Of a stretch of DNA of 11,358 bases, positions 1 through 7,444 are shown one piece after another. A model generated the notes under the pieces. It saw nothing but the letters and a program-made list of their open reading frames with translations. It had not been told where the DNA came from and ran no database searches. A program made the translations under genes and the position numbers. Positions within the stretch are counted from its first letter, which is position 1, and every line of letters begins with the position of its first letter. The stretch is from Nitrospira sp. (GTDB taxonomy: Bacteria > Nitrospirota > Nitrospiria > Nitrospirales > Nitrospiraceae), in the NCBI GenBank assembly GCA_015904055.1, contig JABMDE010000011.1:23354-34711 (forward strand), read 5' to 3'.

Positions 1-9
1 CCTGAAGGG

Positions 10-672
10 ATGAATATGGAGATGCCATCGGTCAATCTGGACTCGCTACGCAATGTTCCCGCCCCGCAGAAGGTGGCGCTTCTGTTTCTGCTTGTCGGCG
101 GCCTCGTCGCCGCATTTTACTTCTATATTGCTGAACCAAAATCTGCAGAGATCGCAGCCTTAGAGGCTGAAAACAGCAGATTGGAGAGCGAAGTTCAAAC
201 GCTCAGCATCAAAGTCAAACATTTGGACGAGATCATTGCTGCGAGTAAACAGCTTGAAATTGAGTTGGCAAAGAAGAAGGAGCGTCTCCCTCCGGAGGAA
301 GAAGCCATAATGCTACTCAAGCAAGTGTCTGATCTTGGTGTTCGGTTGGGGCTCGATATCAGATTGTGGAAGCCGGGGGCCCCGGCTGAAGATGCATCGA
401 AGCTCTTTGTGAAAATGCCTGTGAATGTCGAGGTGTCCGGGGTCTATCACACGGCTGCGTTGTTTTTTGACCGTATTAACAGGCTGCCCAGGATCATTAC
501 GGTGTCCGGACTGAAAATGGGATCCCCGAAGGTTGATCAAGGGCGGATTGTGTCACAAACAACATTTGACTTAATTGCGTATGCTGCGCCACACGAAAAA
601 CCCGCTGTTGCAGCGTCAGTTGCAGGGGCCAAGCCGATACAGCCGGCTCAGCCAGCTCCAGCTGGAAAATAA
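10..672 (+). CDS. pilO: Type IV pilus inner-membrane alignment protein PilO
   Basis: PilO is a bitopic inner-membrane protein that pairs with PilN and, through PilP, links the cytoplasmic pilus motor to the secretin. The sequence shows a short cytoplasmic N-terminus, one membrane segment at about residues 21-41, a charged coiled-coil stretch at about 43-93, a mixed alpha/beta periplasmic region at about 100-195 that fits the family's ferredoxin-like domain, and an Ala/Pro-rich tail. The length of 220 aa is usual for the family. The first ATG lies in an ATGA, so its TGA could be the stop of an upstream pilN just outside the window; this suggests translational coupling. The purine-rich GAAGGG touches that ATG, and the in-frame ATG at 16 has better spacing (6 bases), so the true start may be 16. 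The gene is followed 18 bases later by pilP. The identification rests on topology and on the pilP-pilQ context. Confidence 0.88.
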   Translation: MNMEMPSVNLDSLRNVPAPQKVALLFLLVGGLVAAFYFYIAEPKSAEIAALEAENSRLESEVQTLSIKVKHLDEIIAASKQLEIELAKKKERLPPEEEAIMLLKQVSDLGVRLGLDIRLWKPGAPAEDASKLFVKMPVNVEVSGVYHTAALFFDRINRLPRIITVSGLKMGSPKVDQGRIVSQTTFDLIAYAAPHEKPAVAASVAGAKPIQPAQPAPAGK

Positions 673-690
673 GGGAGATTCGCAGGGCAA

Positions 691-1317
691 ATGGATAGTT
701 TAAAACATAAGAGGTCGAATGAGCATCGGTATGTGGTTGCTGGAGGTACAGCGGCTGTCTTTGGCATCGTTGCTCTTGTTTGCCTGCACAACGTCGTGGC
801 TCAAGCCGATCCCCTTGTTGCGCAGATGAGTCCGATGCGGCAGAACTCCATCAAGATGTCATCTGTTCCGGACGTTCCCCAAGCGCCTATTTCAGCTGCT
901 GATCCGCTACCATCTGGAGAGTTAGCGCAGGCACCGTCCCAGGCGCCGTATCCCGACGGTGCAATTGGATCCGGTTATGATCCATCCGGGCGTCGAGACC
1001 CGTTTGCCCCGGTCATACAGGATCTTCAACTGGGTAAGGTCGATGTGAATCTTCCCCCGCTCCAACGTGTGACATTAACGGAGTTGAATCTGATTGCCAT
1101 TGTGTGGGGAGCCTATGGATATACGGCCATGGTTCAGACGCCTGAAGGGCATGGGTACACAATCAAGCGGGGGACGAGAATCGGGCAGAACAGCGGAGTT
1201 GTCAGCGCAATTACTGAGCGGGGCATCATTGTACAAGAGCGATTCACCGATGTGTATGGCAAGAAGCAGGAGCGTGAGTATGTCAAGCTCCTCCATCCGA
1301 AAGAAGGCTCAGAATGA
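691..1317 (+). CDS. pilP: Type IV pilus assembly protein PilP
   Basis: PilP is a periplasmic protein that binds the PilN/PilO pair at its disordered N-terminus and the N0 region of the PilQ secretin through a small beta-rich C-terminal domain. The protein has a hydrophobic export segment at about residues 15-39, ending in a plausible signal peptidase I site (VAQA before Asp40). A low-complexity Pro/Ala/Ser region follows at about 45-98, then the family hallmark GRRDPF at 100-105, and a beta-strand-rich domain at about 124-203. Cys31 sits in an ALVC context that is a poor lipobox, unlike the lipoprotein PilP of Pseudomonas and Neisseria. The SD candidates are AAGGGAGA at 671-678 and CAGGG at 683-687. 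The stop TGA overlaps the pilQ start ATG as ATGA at 1314-1317, so the two genes are probably translationally coupled. Confidence 0.9.
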   Translation: MDSLKHKRSNEHRYVVAGGTAAVFGIVALVCLHNVVAQADPLVAQMSPMRQNSIKMSSVPDVPQAPISAADPLPSGELAQAPSQAPYPDGAIGSGYDPSGRRDPFAPVIQDLQLGKVDVNLPPLQRVTLTELNLIAIVWGAYGYTAMVQTPEGHGYTIKRGTRIGQNSGVVSAITERGIIVQERFTDVYGKKQEREYVKLLHPKEGSE

Positions 1318-3296
1318 AACCATTATTGTCTAGCGTGAGTGGTTTGATGACGGCGAGGCGGTTCATCGGAGCGTTGGGGGTATCCCTCATTGCTTTGGGA
1401 GCGCATGCCGGGATGATTCCGCTTGATGATGAAGCCGGTGAATCTAGCAAGAGCGGCCTTGCGGAAGTTGAGAAGGGTATCGTCGCGCTGCCGGCTCAAT
1501 CAGTCACCAACATCGAGGTACATCCGGAAGGAGATCGGGTTACGGTGGCAATCGTCGGCGACGGCACATTCTTTCCTGATGCGAAGTTGCTGGATGAGTC
1601 TCGGTTAGTGATTGATATGCCGGCTGTGTCCTCTGCGTTCCGGCAGTCGTCTGTGCAGGGGCAGCATCAGTTGCTCAAAACTATCAGGGTAGGGCATCAC
1701 GCCGATAGGGTTCGACTTGTATTTGACCTGCTTGAGCAGCCTGCTTTTTCTGTCGAAACTAAGGGTAATAGAATTCTTGTTGTACTCAGTCCGAAAGAGT
1801 TGCACGGTTCCTCCAGTGAGGCATCACAGCCGACTAATCCCATCGAGAGCTCACGTCCGGCACTTCAGGAGCGCACGGTACTGTCGGATTCAGGGCTGCG
1901 GATTGTAAAAAGAGCTGCACGAATTATCGGTCCCGCACAGTCTTCTTTTAAGGTTCAGACGGTACAAATGGCAACGGAGAGTACTCCGGATCAAAAGGAT
2001 AGCCGATCGGATGATGTTGTCGCAGGACAGACCCGGTTTGTTGGCCGACGCATCTCACTCGACTTTCAACAAGCGGACATCACGAATATTTTACGACTGA
2101 TTGCCGATGTCAGTGGTTTCAATATCGTCGTTGGCGAGGGTGTCAAATCCAAGGTCACCATGAAACTTGTGAATGTACCGTGGGATCAAGCCTTGGACAT
2201 GCTCTTGAAGATGAACGGGCTCGGCATGATTCGTCAGGGATCGATTGTCTGGGTGGACACGCTGTCAAATCTTGCAAAGCAACAGGATGAAGAAGCAAGA
2301 GCGAAAGATGCCAAAGTCAAGGCCGAGGAATTGGTTGACCGTGTCTTTTACATCAAGAATATCCAAGCTCAAGAACTGATGACGTCGTTACGCCAATATT
2401 TGAGCCCGCGCGGCGTAATGCAGTTTAATGCAGGAAGCAACGCGCTGATTGTGAGGGAAACGGAGAGCAAGCTGGCGATCATGAGGCAGCTGGTCGATGG
2501 ACTCGATTTGGAAGTGCCGCAAGTCCAGATTGAAGCGCGCATCGTTCAGGCGGATACCGTCTACGCCAGAGGATTGGGAATTCAGTGGGGCTTCCAGGCT
2601 GCGAACAGAACACCGTCGACGTTCAACGCCATCGGCGGTCTCAACGGTCCGTTCGGCGAAGTTGCTGGTACGGGGAGCAATACGATATCCAGAAGCTTCC
2701 TGGTGAATTTGCCGGCTCAGGTCGGTGGGTTGCCTGCTGTACCTGGTATTGGCTGGACGTTTGGAAAGTTGGGTGGAGATTTTGGTTTGGATATGCGGTT
2801 GTCTGCCGGAGAATTGTTGGGTCTGACGAAAGTGATTGCCGCCCCGAAGATTATGACACTGGATAAGCGCGAAGCGAAAATCTCTCAGGGTGAATCGATT
2901 CCATTTCAAACCACTTCGTTACAGGGAACACAGACGACGTTTGTGGATGCCAATTTGGAACTGAACGTGACACCTCAAATCACATCGCGCGATCCGAAAG
3001 AGGATGCCAAGAGGATTCTGTTGAAGGTACGGGCAACTCGGAATGCCGTGGGTGCTCGCAGCAATCCGGCCGGTCCGAGCATTGATCGACGCGAGGCAAA
3101 CACTCAAGTGCTTGTTCGAGATGGCGAGACGATGGTGATCGGCGGAGTGTTTGTTGATACGCAGAATAACAACGTCCAGGGAGTGCCGTATATGTCCCGC
3201 ATTCCAGTTCTTGGCTGGTTGTTCAAGAACAAGTCCGAGTCGGTCTCCAAACAAGAGCTGCTCATTTTCTTGACGCCGAGCATTGTGAAGACATAG
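1314..3296 (+). CDS. pilQ: Type IV pilus secretin PilQ
   Basis: PilQ forms the outer-membrane multimeric gate through which the pilus passes. The 660-aa product begins with a Sec signal peptide (basic start, hydrophobic core about 17-30, AHA cleavage site near residue 32). One AMIN-type peptidoglycan-binding domain follows at about 64-158, then a variable linker. A secretin/TonB short N-terminal (N0) domain lies at about 247-315 and an N1/KH-like domain at about 343-398. The secretin beta-barrel domain runs from about 402 to the end, with the typical VPYMSRIPVLGWLF at 624-637 and LLIFLTPSIV just before the stop. Only one AMIN domain is visible; some PilQ proteins have two or more. The SD AAGAAGG at 1301-1307 is 6 bases before the ATG, which overlaps the pilP stop. 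A terminator 39 bases after the stop ends the pil operon. Confidence 0.96.
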   Translation: MKPLLSSVSGLMTARRFIGALGVSLIALGAHAGMIPLDDEAGESSKSGLAEVEKGIVALPAQSVTNIEVHPEGDRVTVAIVGDGTFFPDAKLLDESRLVIDMPAVSSAFRQSSVQGQHQLLKTIRVGHHADRVRLVFDLLEQPAFSVETKGNRILVVLSPKELHGSSSEASQPTNPIESSRPALQERTVLSDSGLRIVKRAARIIGPAQSSFKVQTVQMATESTPDQKDSRSDDVVAGQTRFVGRRISLDFQQADITNILRLIADVSGFNIVVGEGVKSKVTMKLVNVPWDQALDMLLKMNGLGMIRQGSIVWVDTLSNLAKQQDEEARAKDAKVKAEELVDRVFYIKNIQAQELMTSLRQYLSPRGVMQFNAGSNALIVRETESKLAIMRQLVDGLDLEVPQVQIEARIVQADTVYARGLGIQWGFQAANRTPSTFNAIGGLNGPFGEVAGTGSNTISRSFLVNLPAQVGGLPAVPGIGWTFGKLGGDFGLDMRLSAGELLGLTKVIAAPKIMTLDKREAKISQGESIPFQTTSLQGTQTTFVDANLELNVTPQITSRDPKEDAKRILLKVRATRNAVGARSNPAGPSIDRREANTQVLVRDGETMVIGGVFVDTQNNNVQGVPYMSRIPVLGWLFKNKSESVSKQELLIFLTPSIVKT

Positions 3297-3601
3297 ATCA
3301 TAGTCGTTTCCAGTCAGATGTTCTGAAGTAAGAGAACGTGCGTGGTGATGCTGACACAGCGTCGCCACGCACGTTTGTTTTTGGCTGAAGGTGCCGCTCT
3401 AGGCATGTAGGGAATGGTTCCACATGTCGATTCATCCATGATCAGTTCCAAATGCTCTTCCCGCCTCTTTCCAGGGCGCGGTGGAATTCGTTTAGTTTAA
3501 CAACGAGCTGTGCTACGATCCCCTCGCGTATTGGCCGCGTGTTTCTGAAGAAGCGTGTTGTGCCATAACCATCCAATGAATGCCAGGTGTAGGAATCGGC
3601 T
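3297..3601. other. Intergenic region pilQ-aroB (305 bases)
   Basis: Apart from the terminator at 3335-3382, no convincing ORF or RNA gene is visible. A weak sigma70-like promoter for aroB can be drawn: TTTAGT at 3491-3496, 17 bases, TACGAT at 3514-3519. It would give a leader of about 75 bases. The -35 match is poor, so this is only a candidate. AGGAA at 3591-3595 is the aroB Shine-Dalgarno. No aroK lies here. Confidence 0.5.
3335..3382 (+). terminator. Rho-independent terminator of the pil operon
   Basis: A 14-bp stem pairs AACGTGCGTGGTGA (3335-3348) with TCGCCACGCACGTT (3362-3375), with a single G-U pair. The loop is 13 bases, and a T-rich run TTTGTTTTT (3374-3382) follows. It lies 39 bases after the pilQ stop and separates pilOPQ from aroB-nadE. 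Confidence 0.9.
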
Positions 3602-4744
3602 ATGACATTGTCATCAACTGTATCGGTCTCGCTTGGCGAGCGGAGCTATAAGATTCTGATTCAACCCGGTCTTTTGAATCGGCTTGACGGGAGGTTGAGT
3701 GAGCTGGCGGTGAAGGGGAAGGTCGGCGTGGTGACGGATCGTCACGTAGCCCGCTACTACCTGAGCGGGATGCTGCGTCAGCTGAAGAAGTGCGGCGTCG
3801 ATGCGGTTCCGATTGTGCTGCCTCCCGGTGAACAGTCGAAGAAGCTGGATATGATTACGCACATTCTTGATGTGATGGCACGTCATCGGTTCGAGCGCTC
3901 GTCGTTTCTCTTTGCGCTTGGTGGAGGGGTGGTCGGCGATATAGCAGGATTTGCAGCGGCGATCTATCAGCGCGGAATCCCATTTGTTCAGGTTCCCACT
4001 ACCCTCATTGCCCAGTCTGATTCGAGCGTCGGAGGAAAGACGGGAGTCGATCATTGGCTGGGTAAGAATCTGATCGGAGCGTTCTATCAACCCAAGGAAG
4101 TATGGATTGATCCGTTGACGCTTCGGACTTTGCCGATGCGTGAGTGGATTGCCGGGCTGGCGGAGGTCATCAAGTATGGCATTATCGCCGATGAGGGGTT
4201 TTTTTCATATCTTCAGCGGGAGATGCCCAGTTTGCTGAAGCGAACACCAGACATTGTTGCAGTGGCAGTGAAGCGGTCCTGCGAAATCAAGGCTCAAGTA
4301 GTCATTGCCGACGAGCGGGAGTCTGACCGGCGGCGTATCCTCAATTATGGGCACACGATTGGACATGCGCTTGAAACGCTGGGTCGATACGAATCACTCA
4401 TTCATGGTGAGGCGGTCGGGATCGGGTTGGTTCAGGAGGCTGAGGTTGCGTGTTTCCTGGGGATCTGTGACCGCAGTGTGGTTCAACGTATTCAAGCCAT
4501 TGTCCAGGCCGCCGGTCTGCCCGATCGCATGCCGCATTGGACAGCGGCCAAAATCTGGAAGGCGATGCTTCATGACAAGAAAGTGACTGGAGGCCAAGTT
4601 GTCGGTGTGTGGCCGGAACGGATCGGACATGTTCGGATGATGCCGATCGATGAACCGACTTTTTACCAATGGCATCACACGCTGCCGAAGCCTGCTTCCA
4701 GCAAGAGCCGCTCTCGCAAGAAGGCGGTCCAACAGAGACGGTAG
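3602..4744 (+). CDS. aroB: 3-dehydroquinate synthase
   Basis: AroB converts DAHP to 3-dehydroquinate in the cytoplasm, the second step of the shikimate pathway, using NAD+ and a divalent metal. The family's NAD-binding Gly-rich stretch is present (GGGVVGDIAGF, 107-117), as are the PTTLIAQSDSSVGGKTGVD block (132-150) and the substrate/metal region. The expected metal ligands are Glu188 (in LAEVIKYG), His251 (in NYGHTIGHA) and His268 (in IHGEAVG). The product is 380 aa, slightly longer than the usual 350-370, because of a basic Ser/Lys/Arg-rich tail from about residue 361 that is not part of the catalytic fold. The ATG at 3602 has AGGAA 6 bases upstream. nadE starts 9 bases after the stop, so the two are probably co-transcribed. 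Linkage to pilQ recalls the pilMNOPQ-aroKB order of Proteobacteria. Confidence 0.96.
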   Translation: MTLSSTVSVSLGERSYKILIQPGLLNRLDGRLSELAVKGKVGVVTDRHVARYYLSGMLRQLKKCGVDAVPIVLPPGEQSKKLDMITHILDVMARHRFERSSFLFALGGGVVGDIAGFAAAIYQRGIPFVQVPTTLIAQSDSSVGGKTGVDHWLGKNLIGAFYQPKEVWIDPLTLRTLPMREWIAGLAEVIKYGIIADEGFFSYLQREMPSLLKRTPDIVAVAVKRSCEIKAQVVIADERESDRRRILNYGHTIGHALETLGRYESLIHGEAVGIGLVQEAEVACFLGICDRSVVQRIQAIVQAAGLPDRMPHWTAAKIWKAMLHDKKVTGGQVVGVWPERIGHVRMMPIDEPTFYQWHHTLPKPASSKSRSRKKAVQQRR

Positions 4745-4753
4745 GTCTGTTTG

Positions 4754-6532
4754 ATGCGCATACTTCGGATTGCCATGGCACAGATTGATCCGACGGTCGG
4801 GGATATCTCCGGCAATATGCGGCTTGTCAAAGCGTGGATCAAGGAAGCGCGGAAGGCCGGCGCTGATCTGGTGGTGTTTCCGGAATTGACGGTGACCGGC
4901 TATCCCCCTGAAGATTTGCTTCTAAAGCCGCGGTTTGTGTTGGACAACCGGCGGGCGATCGACGAGATCGCCAAAGAGTGTACGGGGCTTGTCGCCGTGA
5001 TCGGGTATGTCGGCCAAGGGAGTGCCGATAGAGGGAAGGTACAGGCGGCGAATACCGCTACCGTAGGTGGGCATGAACTATTTAATGCGGCGGCGGTCGT
5101 CGCAGGCCGACAGGTCATCGCCCGATACAGCAAATGGATCTTGCCGAACTACGGGGTCTTTGACGAAAGCCGGTATTTTCACCCCGGGCGTCACATGGTG
5201 TTGATGACGCTACGTGGTGTGGCCGTTGCTGTCAGTATTTGCGAAGACATCTGGTCGCCGGATGGGCCCACTTCCGTGCAGGCGGTGGCGGGGGCGGAAG
5301 TGGTTGTGAATATCAATGCGTCGCCGTTCCATATCGGGAAGAGCCGTGCGCGCGAACAGGTATTGGCAACCAGGGCCCGGGAAAACGGAATCATTCTGGC
5401 ATATGCCAACATGGTCGGGGGACAGGATGAATTGGTGTTTGACGGCAACAGCATGATTGTCAATCAAACGGGTGAGGTGATTGCCCGGGGGAAGGAATTT
5501 GCAGAGGATTTGATCCTCGCAGATCTTTCGGTGGATGCCGTTGCGCGAACTCGGATGGTGCAGGGGCGAAGAAAACGTCTCACGGCGGCCATGGCAGCTG
5601 CCGTCGAACGGGTGACGATCAAATCGCCCACGCGTTCGACGAAACGCTCGCACAGGGTGCCGTCTCTAGAGCCGTTGCTCGGGGATTCCGATGCCGTCTA
5701 TCGCGCACTGGTGCTGGGCGTGCAGGATTATGTGCGGAAGAACGGATTTCGCAAGGTCGCGATCGGACTGAGCGGAGGAATCGACAGCGCGCTGACAGCG
5801 GTCGTTGCGGTTGATGCGCTGGGCCCTGATAATGTGCTGGGGATATTCATGCCATCGCCGTATACATCAGTTGAGAGCGCGGAGGATGTGGAGGAACTCA
5901 GCCATCGAATTGGCATCGAGTATCGGACTATCCCGATTACCCCGATGTTTCAATCCTACCAGGCCGCTCTTGCCTCGACATTTCATGGGAAAGCGGTTGA
6001 TACAGCAGAGGAAAATCTACAGGCCCGCATTCGCGGGAATACGTTGATGGCGTATTCGAACAAGTTCGGCCACCTTGTATTAACGACCGGCAATAAGAGT
6101 GAAATGAGTGTCGGCTATGCCACGTTGTATGGGGATATGGCCGGTGGGTTTGCGGTGATTAAGGATGTCCCGAAAACCATGGTGTATGAGTTGTCCCGGC
6201 TTCGGAATCTTCGAGGCCGTACGCCTGTCATTCCCAAACGGATTCTTGATCGGCCCCCTAGTGCCGAACTGAGGCCCAATCAGAAGGACGAAGATTCCTT
6301 GCCGGCCTATGCCATTCTCGACCCCATTCTTCAATTCTACGTGGAAGAGAACCGCTCAATCGAAGAAATCGTTGCTGCAGGATTCGACCGTGCCACTGTA
6401 GCGCGAGTCGTGGCCATGGTGGATGGCAGTGAGTTCAAACGTCGCCAAGCCCCGATCGGGATCAAAGTCACACATCGGGCGTTCGGCAAGGATTGTCGAA
6501 TGCCGATCACCAACGGGTATCGCAATTCGTAG
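4754..6532 (+). CDS. nadE: Glutamine-dependent NAD+ synthetase
   Basis: This enzyme makes NAD+ from deamido-NAD+ and ATP, taking ammonia from glutamine through an internal channel. The N-terminal nitrilase-type glutaminase domain (about 3-285) has the expected Glu-Lys-Cys triad: Glu44 in VFPELTVTGYP, Lys127 in YSKWILPNYGVFDE and Cys163 in VSICEDIW. A basic linker (about 288-305) leads to the ATP-pyrophosphatase synthetase domain (about 312-575). Its PP-loop is SGGIDSA at 340-346, with further conserved blocks TTGNKSE (445-451), GDMAGGFAVIKDVPK (460-474) and PPSAELRPNQKDEDSLP (501-517). The protein is 592 aa from the ATG at 4754. A TTG at 4751 is the only nearby alternative, and AGG at 4743-4745 is a modest SD overlapping the aroB stop. 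Having both domains distinguishes it from the short ammonia-dependent NadE of E. coli. No clear terminator follows. Confidence 0.96.
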   Translation: MRILRIAMAQIDPTVGDISGNMRLVKAWIKEARKAGADLVVFPELTVTGYPPEDLLLKPRFVLDNRRAIDEIAKECTGLVAVIGYVGQGSADRGKVQAANTATVGGHELFNAAAVVAGRQVIARYSKWILPNYGVFDESRYFHPGRHMVLMTLRGVAVAVSICEDIWSPDGPTSVQAVAGAEVVVNINASPFHIGKSRAREQVLATRARENGIILAYANMVGGQDELVFDGNSMIVNQTGEVIARGKEFAEDLILADLSVDAVARTRMVQGRRKRLTAAMAAAVERVTIKSPTRSTKRSHRVPSLEPLLGDSDAVYRALVLGVQDYVRKNGFRKVAIGLSGGIDSALTAVVAVDALGPDNVLGIFMPSPYTSVESAEDVEELSHRIGIEYRTIPITPMFQSYQAALASTFHGKAVDTAEENLQARIRGNTLMAYSNKFGHLVLTTGNKSEMSVGYATLYGDMAGGFAVIKDVPKTMVYELSRLRNLRGRTPVIPKRILDRPPSAELRPNQKDEDSLPAYAILDPILQFYVEENRSIEEIVAAGFDRATVARVVAMVDGSEFKRRQAPIGIKVTHRAFGKDCRMPITNGYRNS

Positions 6533-6637
6533 CTGATTGGGACGATCGCTCGCTGAATCTCGCTTCTTTCTTACCCGCCTGGACCAGCTCTCATAATCGT
6601 TCTTGGCGAAATTGCAGGAGGTTTGCGCTTTTCAGCG

Positions 6638-6667
6638 TTGTGCCGAATGAGAGGATTGGGCTATGAT
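6638..6667 (+). promoter_or_regulatory. Candidate sigma70 promoter for glnB
   Basis: TTGTGC (6638-6643) and TATGAT (6662-6667) are spaced by 18 bases. The -10 matches 5 of 6 consensus positions; the -35 keeps only the TTG. Transcription would start near 6674 and place the inverted repeats of this gap in the leader. Confidence 0.3.
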
Positions 6668-6744
6668 GCCATCTCCGATACCAGGGACATGAGATCGGTA
6701 TCGTCGTGGCGGGCCCTGGGATCGGGCATGAGGATGTTTGCGAG

Positions 6745-6760
6745 AGGACCTGTCATTGCA
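6745..6760 (+). promoter_or_regulatory. Candidate sigma54 (-24/-12) promoter for glnB
   Basis: The sequence AGGACCTGTCATTGCA has the obligatory GG (6746-6747) and GC (6758-6759) at the correct separation and a perfect TTGCA -12 element. The -24 element is degraded (GGACC instead of GGCAC). The predicted start is near 6771, about 70 bases before glnB. Sigma54 control is common for glnB/glnA genes, which favours the call, but no NtrC-type enhancer site was recognised upstream. Confidence 0.35.
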
Positions 6761-6805
6761 GCAGGCTCGCGTTATATCTCCGGGCAGGACACTCAGTTAT
6801 GCTGA

Positions 6806-7180
<375 letters not shown>

Positions 7181-7232
7181 CGAGGACTGGGAATCCAATA
7201 GCATTCTGTCGTGTTGGAAACGAGAGCGAAGC

Positions 7233-7271
7233 GCCCATCCATAACGGGGTATTGTGTGAATTGGGATGGGC
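7233..7271 (+). repeat. Inverted repeat between glnB and the glnA start
   Basis: GCCCATCC (7233-7240) and GGATGGGC (7264-7271) are perfect 8-base inverted repeats around 23 bases. No T-run follows, so it is not a standard terminator. It could be an operator half-site pair or an mRNA hairpin in the glnB-glnA spacer, or chance. Confidence 0.35.
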
Positions 7272-7369
7272 ATCGGGTCAGATAACGGGTGGAACATGTC
7301 TTCAGCCAAAGGCAGCATGAGCCGAAAGGTGGGCCGGTCATTGCGAATGAGCTCTGAAAGGAGGAGGGG

Positions 7370-7444
7370 ATGAACGTGCGAGAAGTGTTGGAGTTTGCCA
7401 AGAAGCACAGGGTCCAGATGGTGGACCTGAAGTTCGTGGACCTG
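7370..7444 (+). pseudogene. glnA: 5' remnant of glutamine synthetase glnA
   Basis: Only the first 25 codons of a glutamine synthetase remain. MNVREVLEFAKKHRVQMVDLKFVDL is split here as MNVREVLEFAKKHRV then QMVDLKFVDL (residues 1-15 and 16-25) and reads as the usual start of bacterial type I GlnA, in which an N-terminal helix is followed by the strand ending in FVDL before the PGTWQ-type segment. AAGGAGG at 7358-7364 lies 5 bases before the ATG, so the initiation site is intact. After codon 25 the reading frame runs into the antisense of the leftward ACT-GlnE gene. It continues with unrelated residues to a stop at 7574-7576, giving a meaningless 68-aa ORF. No catalytic residue of glutamine synthetase remains. 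A second, intact glnA must exist elsewhere if the break is real and the cell makes glutamine. Confidence 0.8.

Noticed and set aside
2388..2909. Minus-strand ORF of 173 codons inside pilQ
   Set aside because: It lies wholly opposite the conserved secretin coding region and resembles nothing; it is a shadow ORF.
4196..4206. GGGG followed by seven T in aroB as a possible frameshift or sequencing error
   Set aside because: The aroB frame is intact on both sides with conserved motifs before and after the run.
6604..6616. TGGCGAAATTGCA as a sigma54 promoter
   Set aside because: The GG to GC distance is 3 bases too short for a -24/-12 element.
6623..6805. 60-codon ORF between nadE and glnB
   Set aside because: It shows no recognisable protein pattern and overlaps the candidate promoter elements of glnB.
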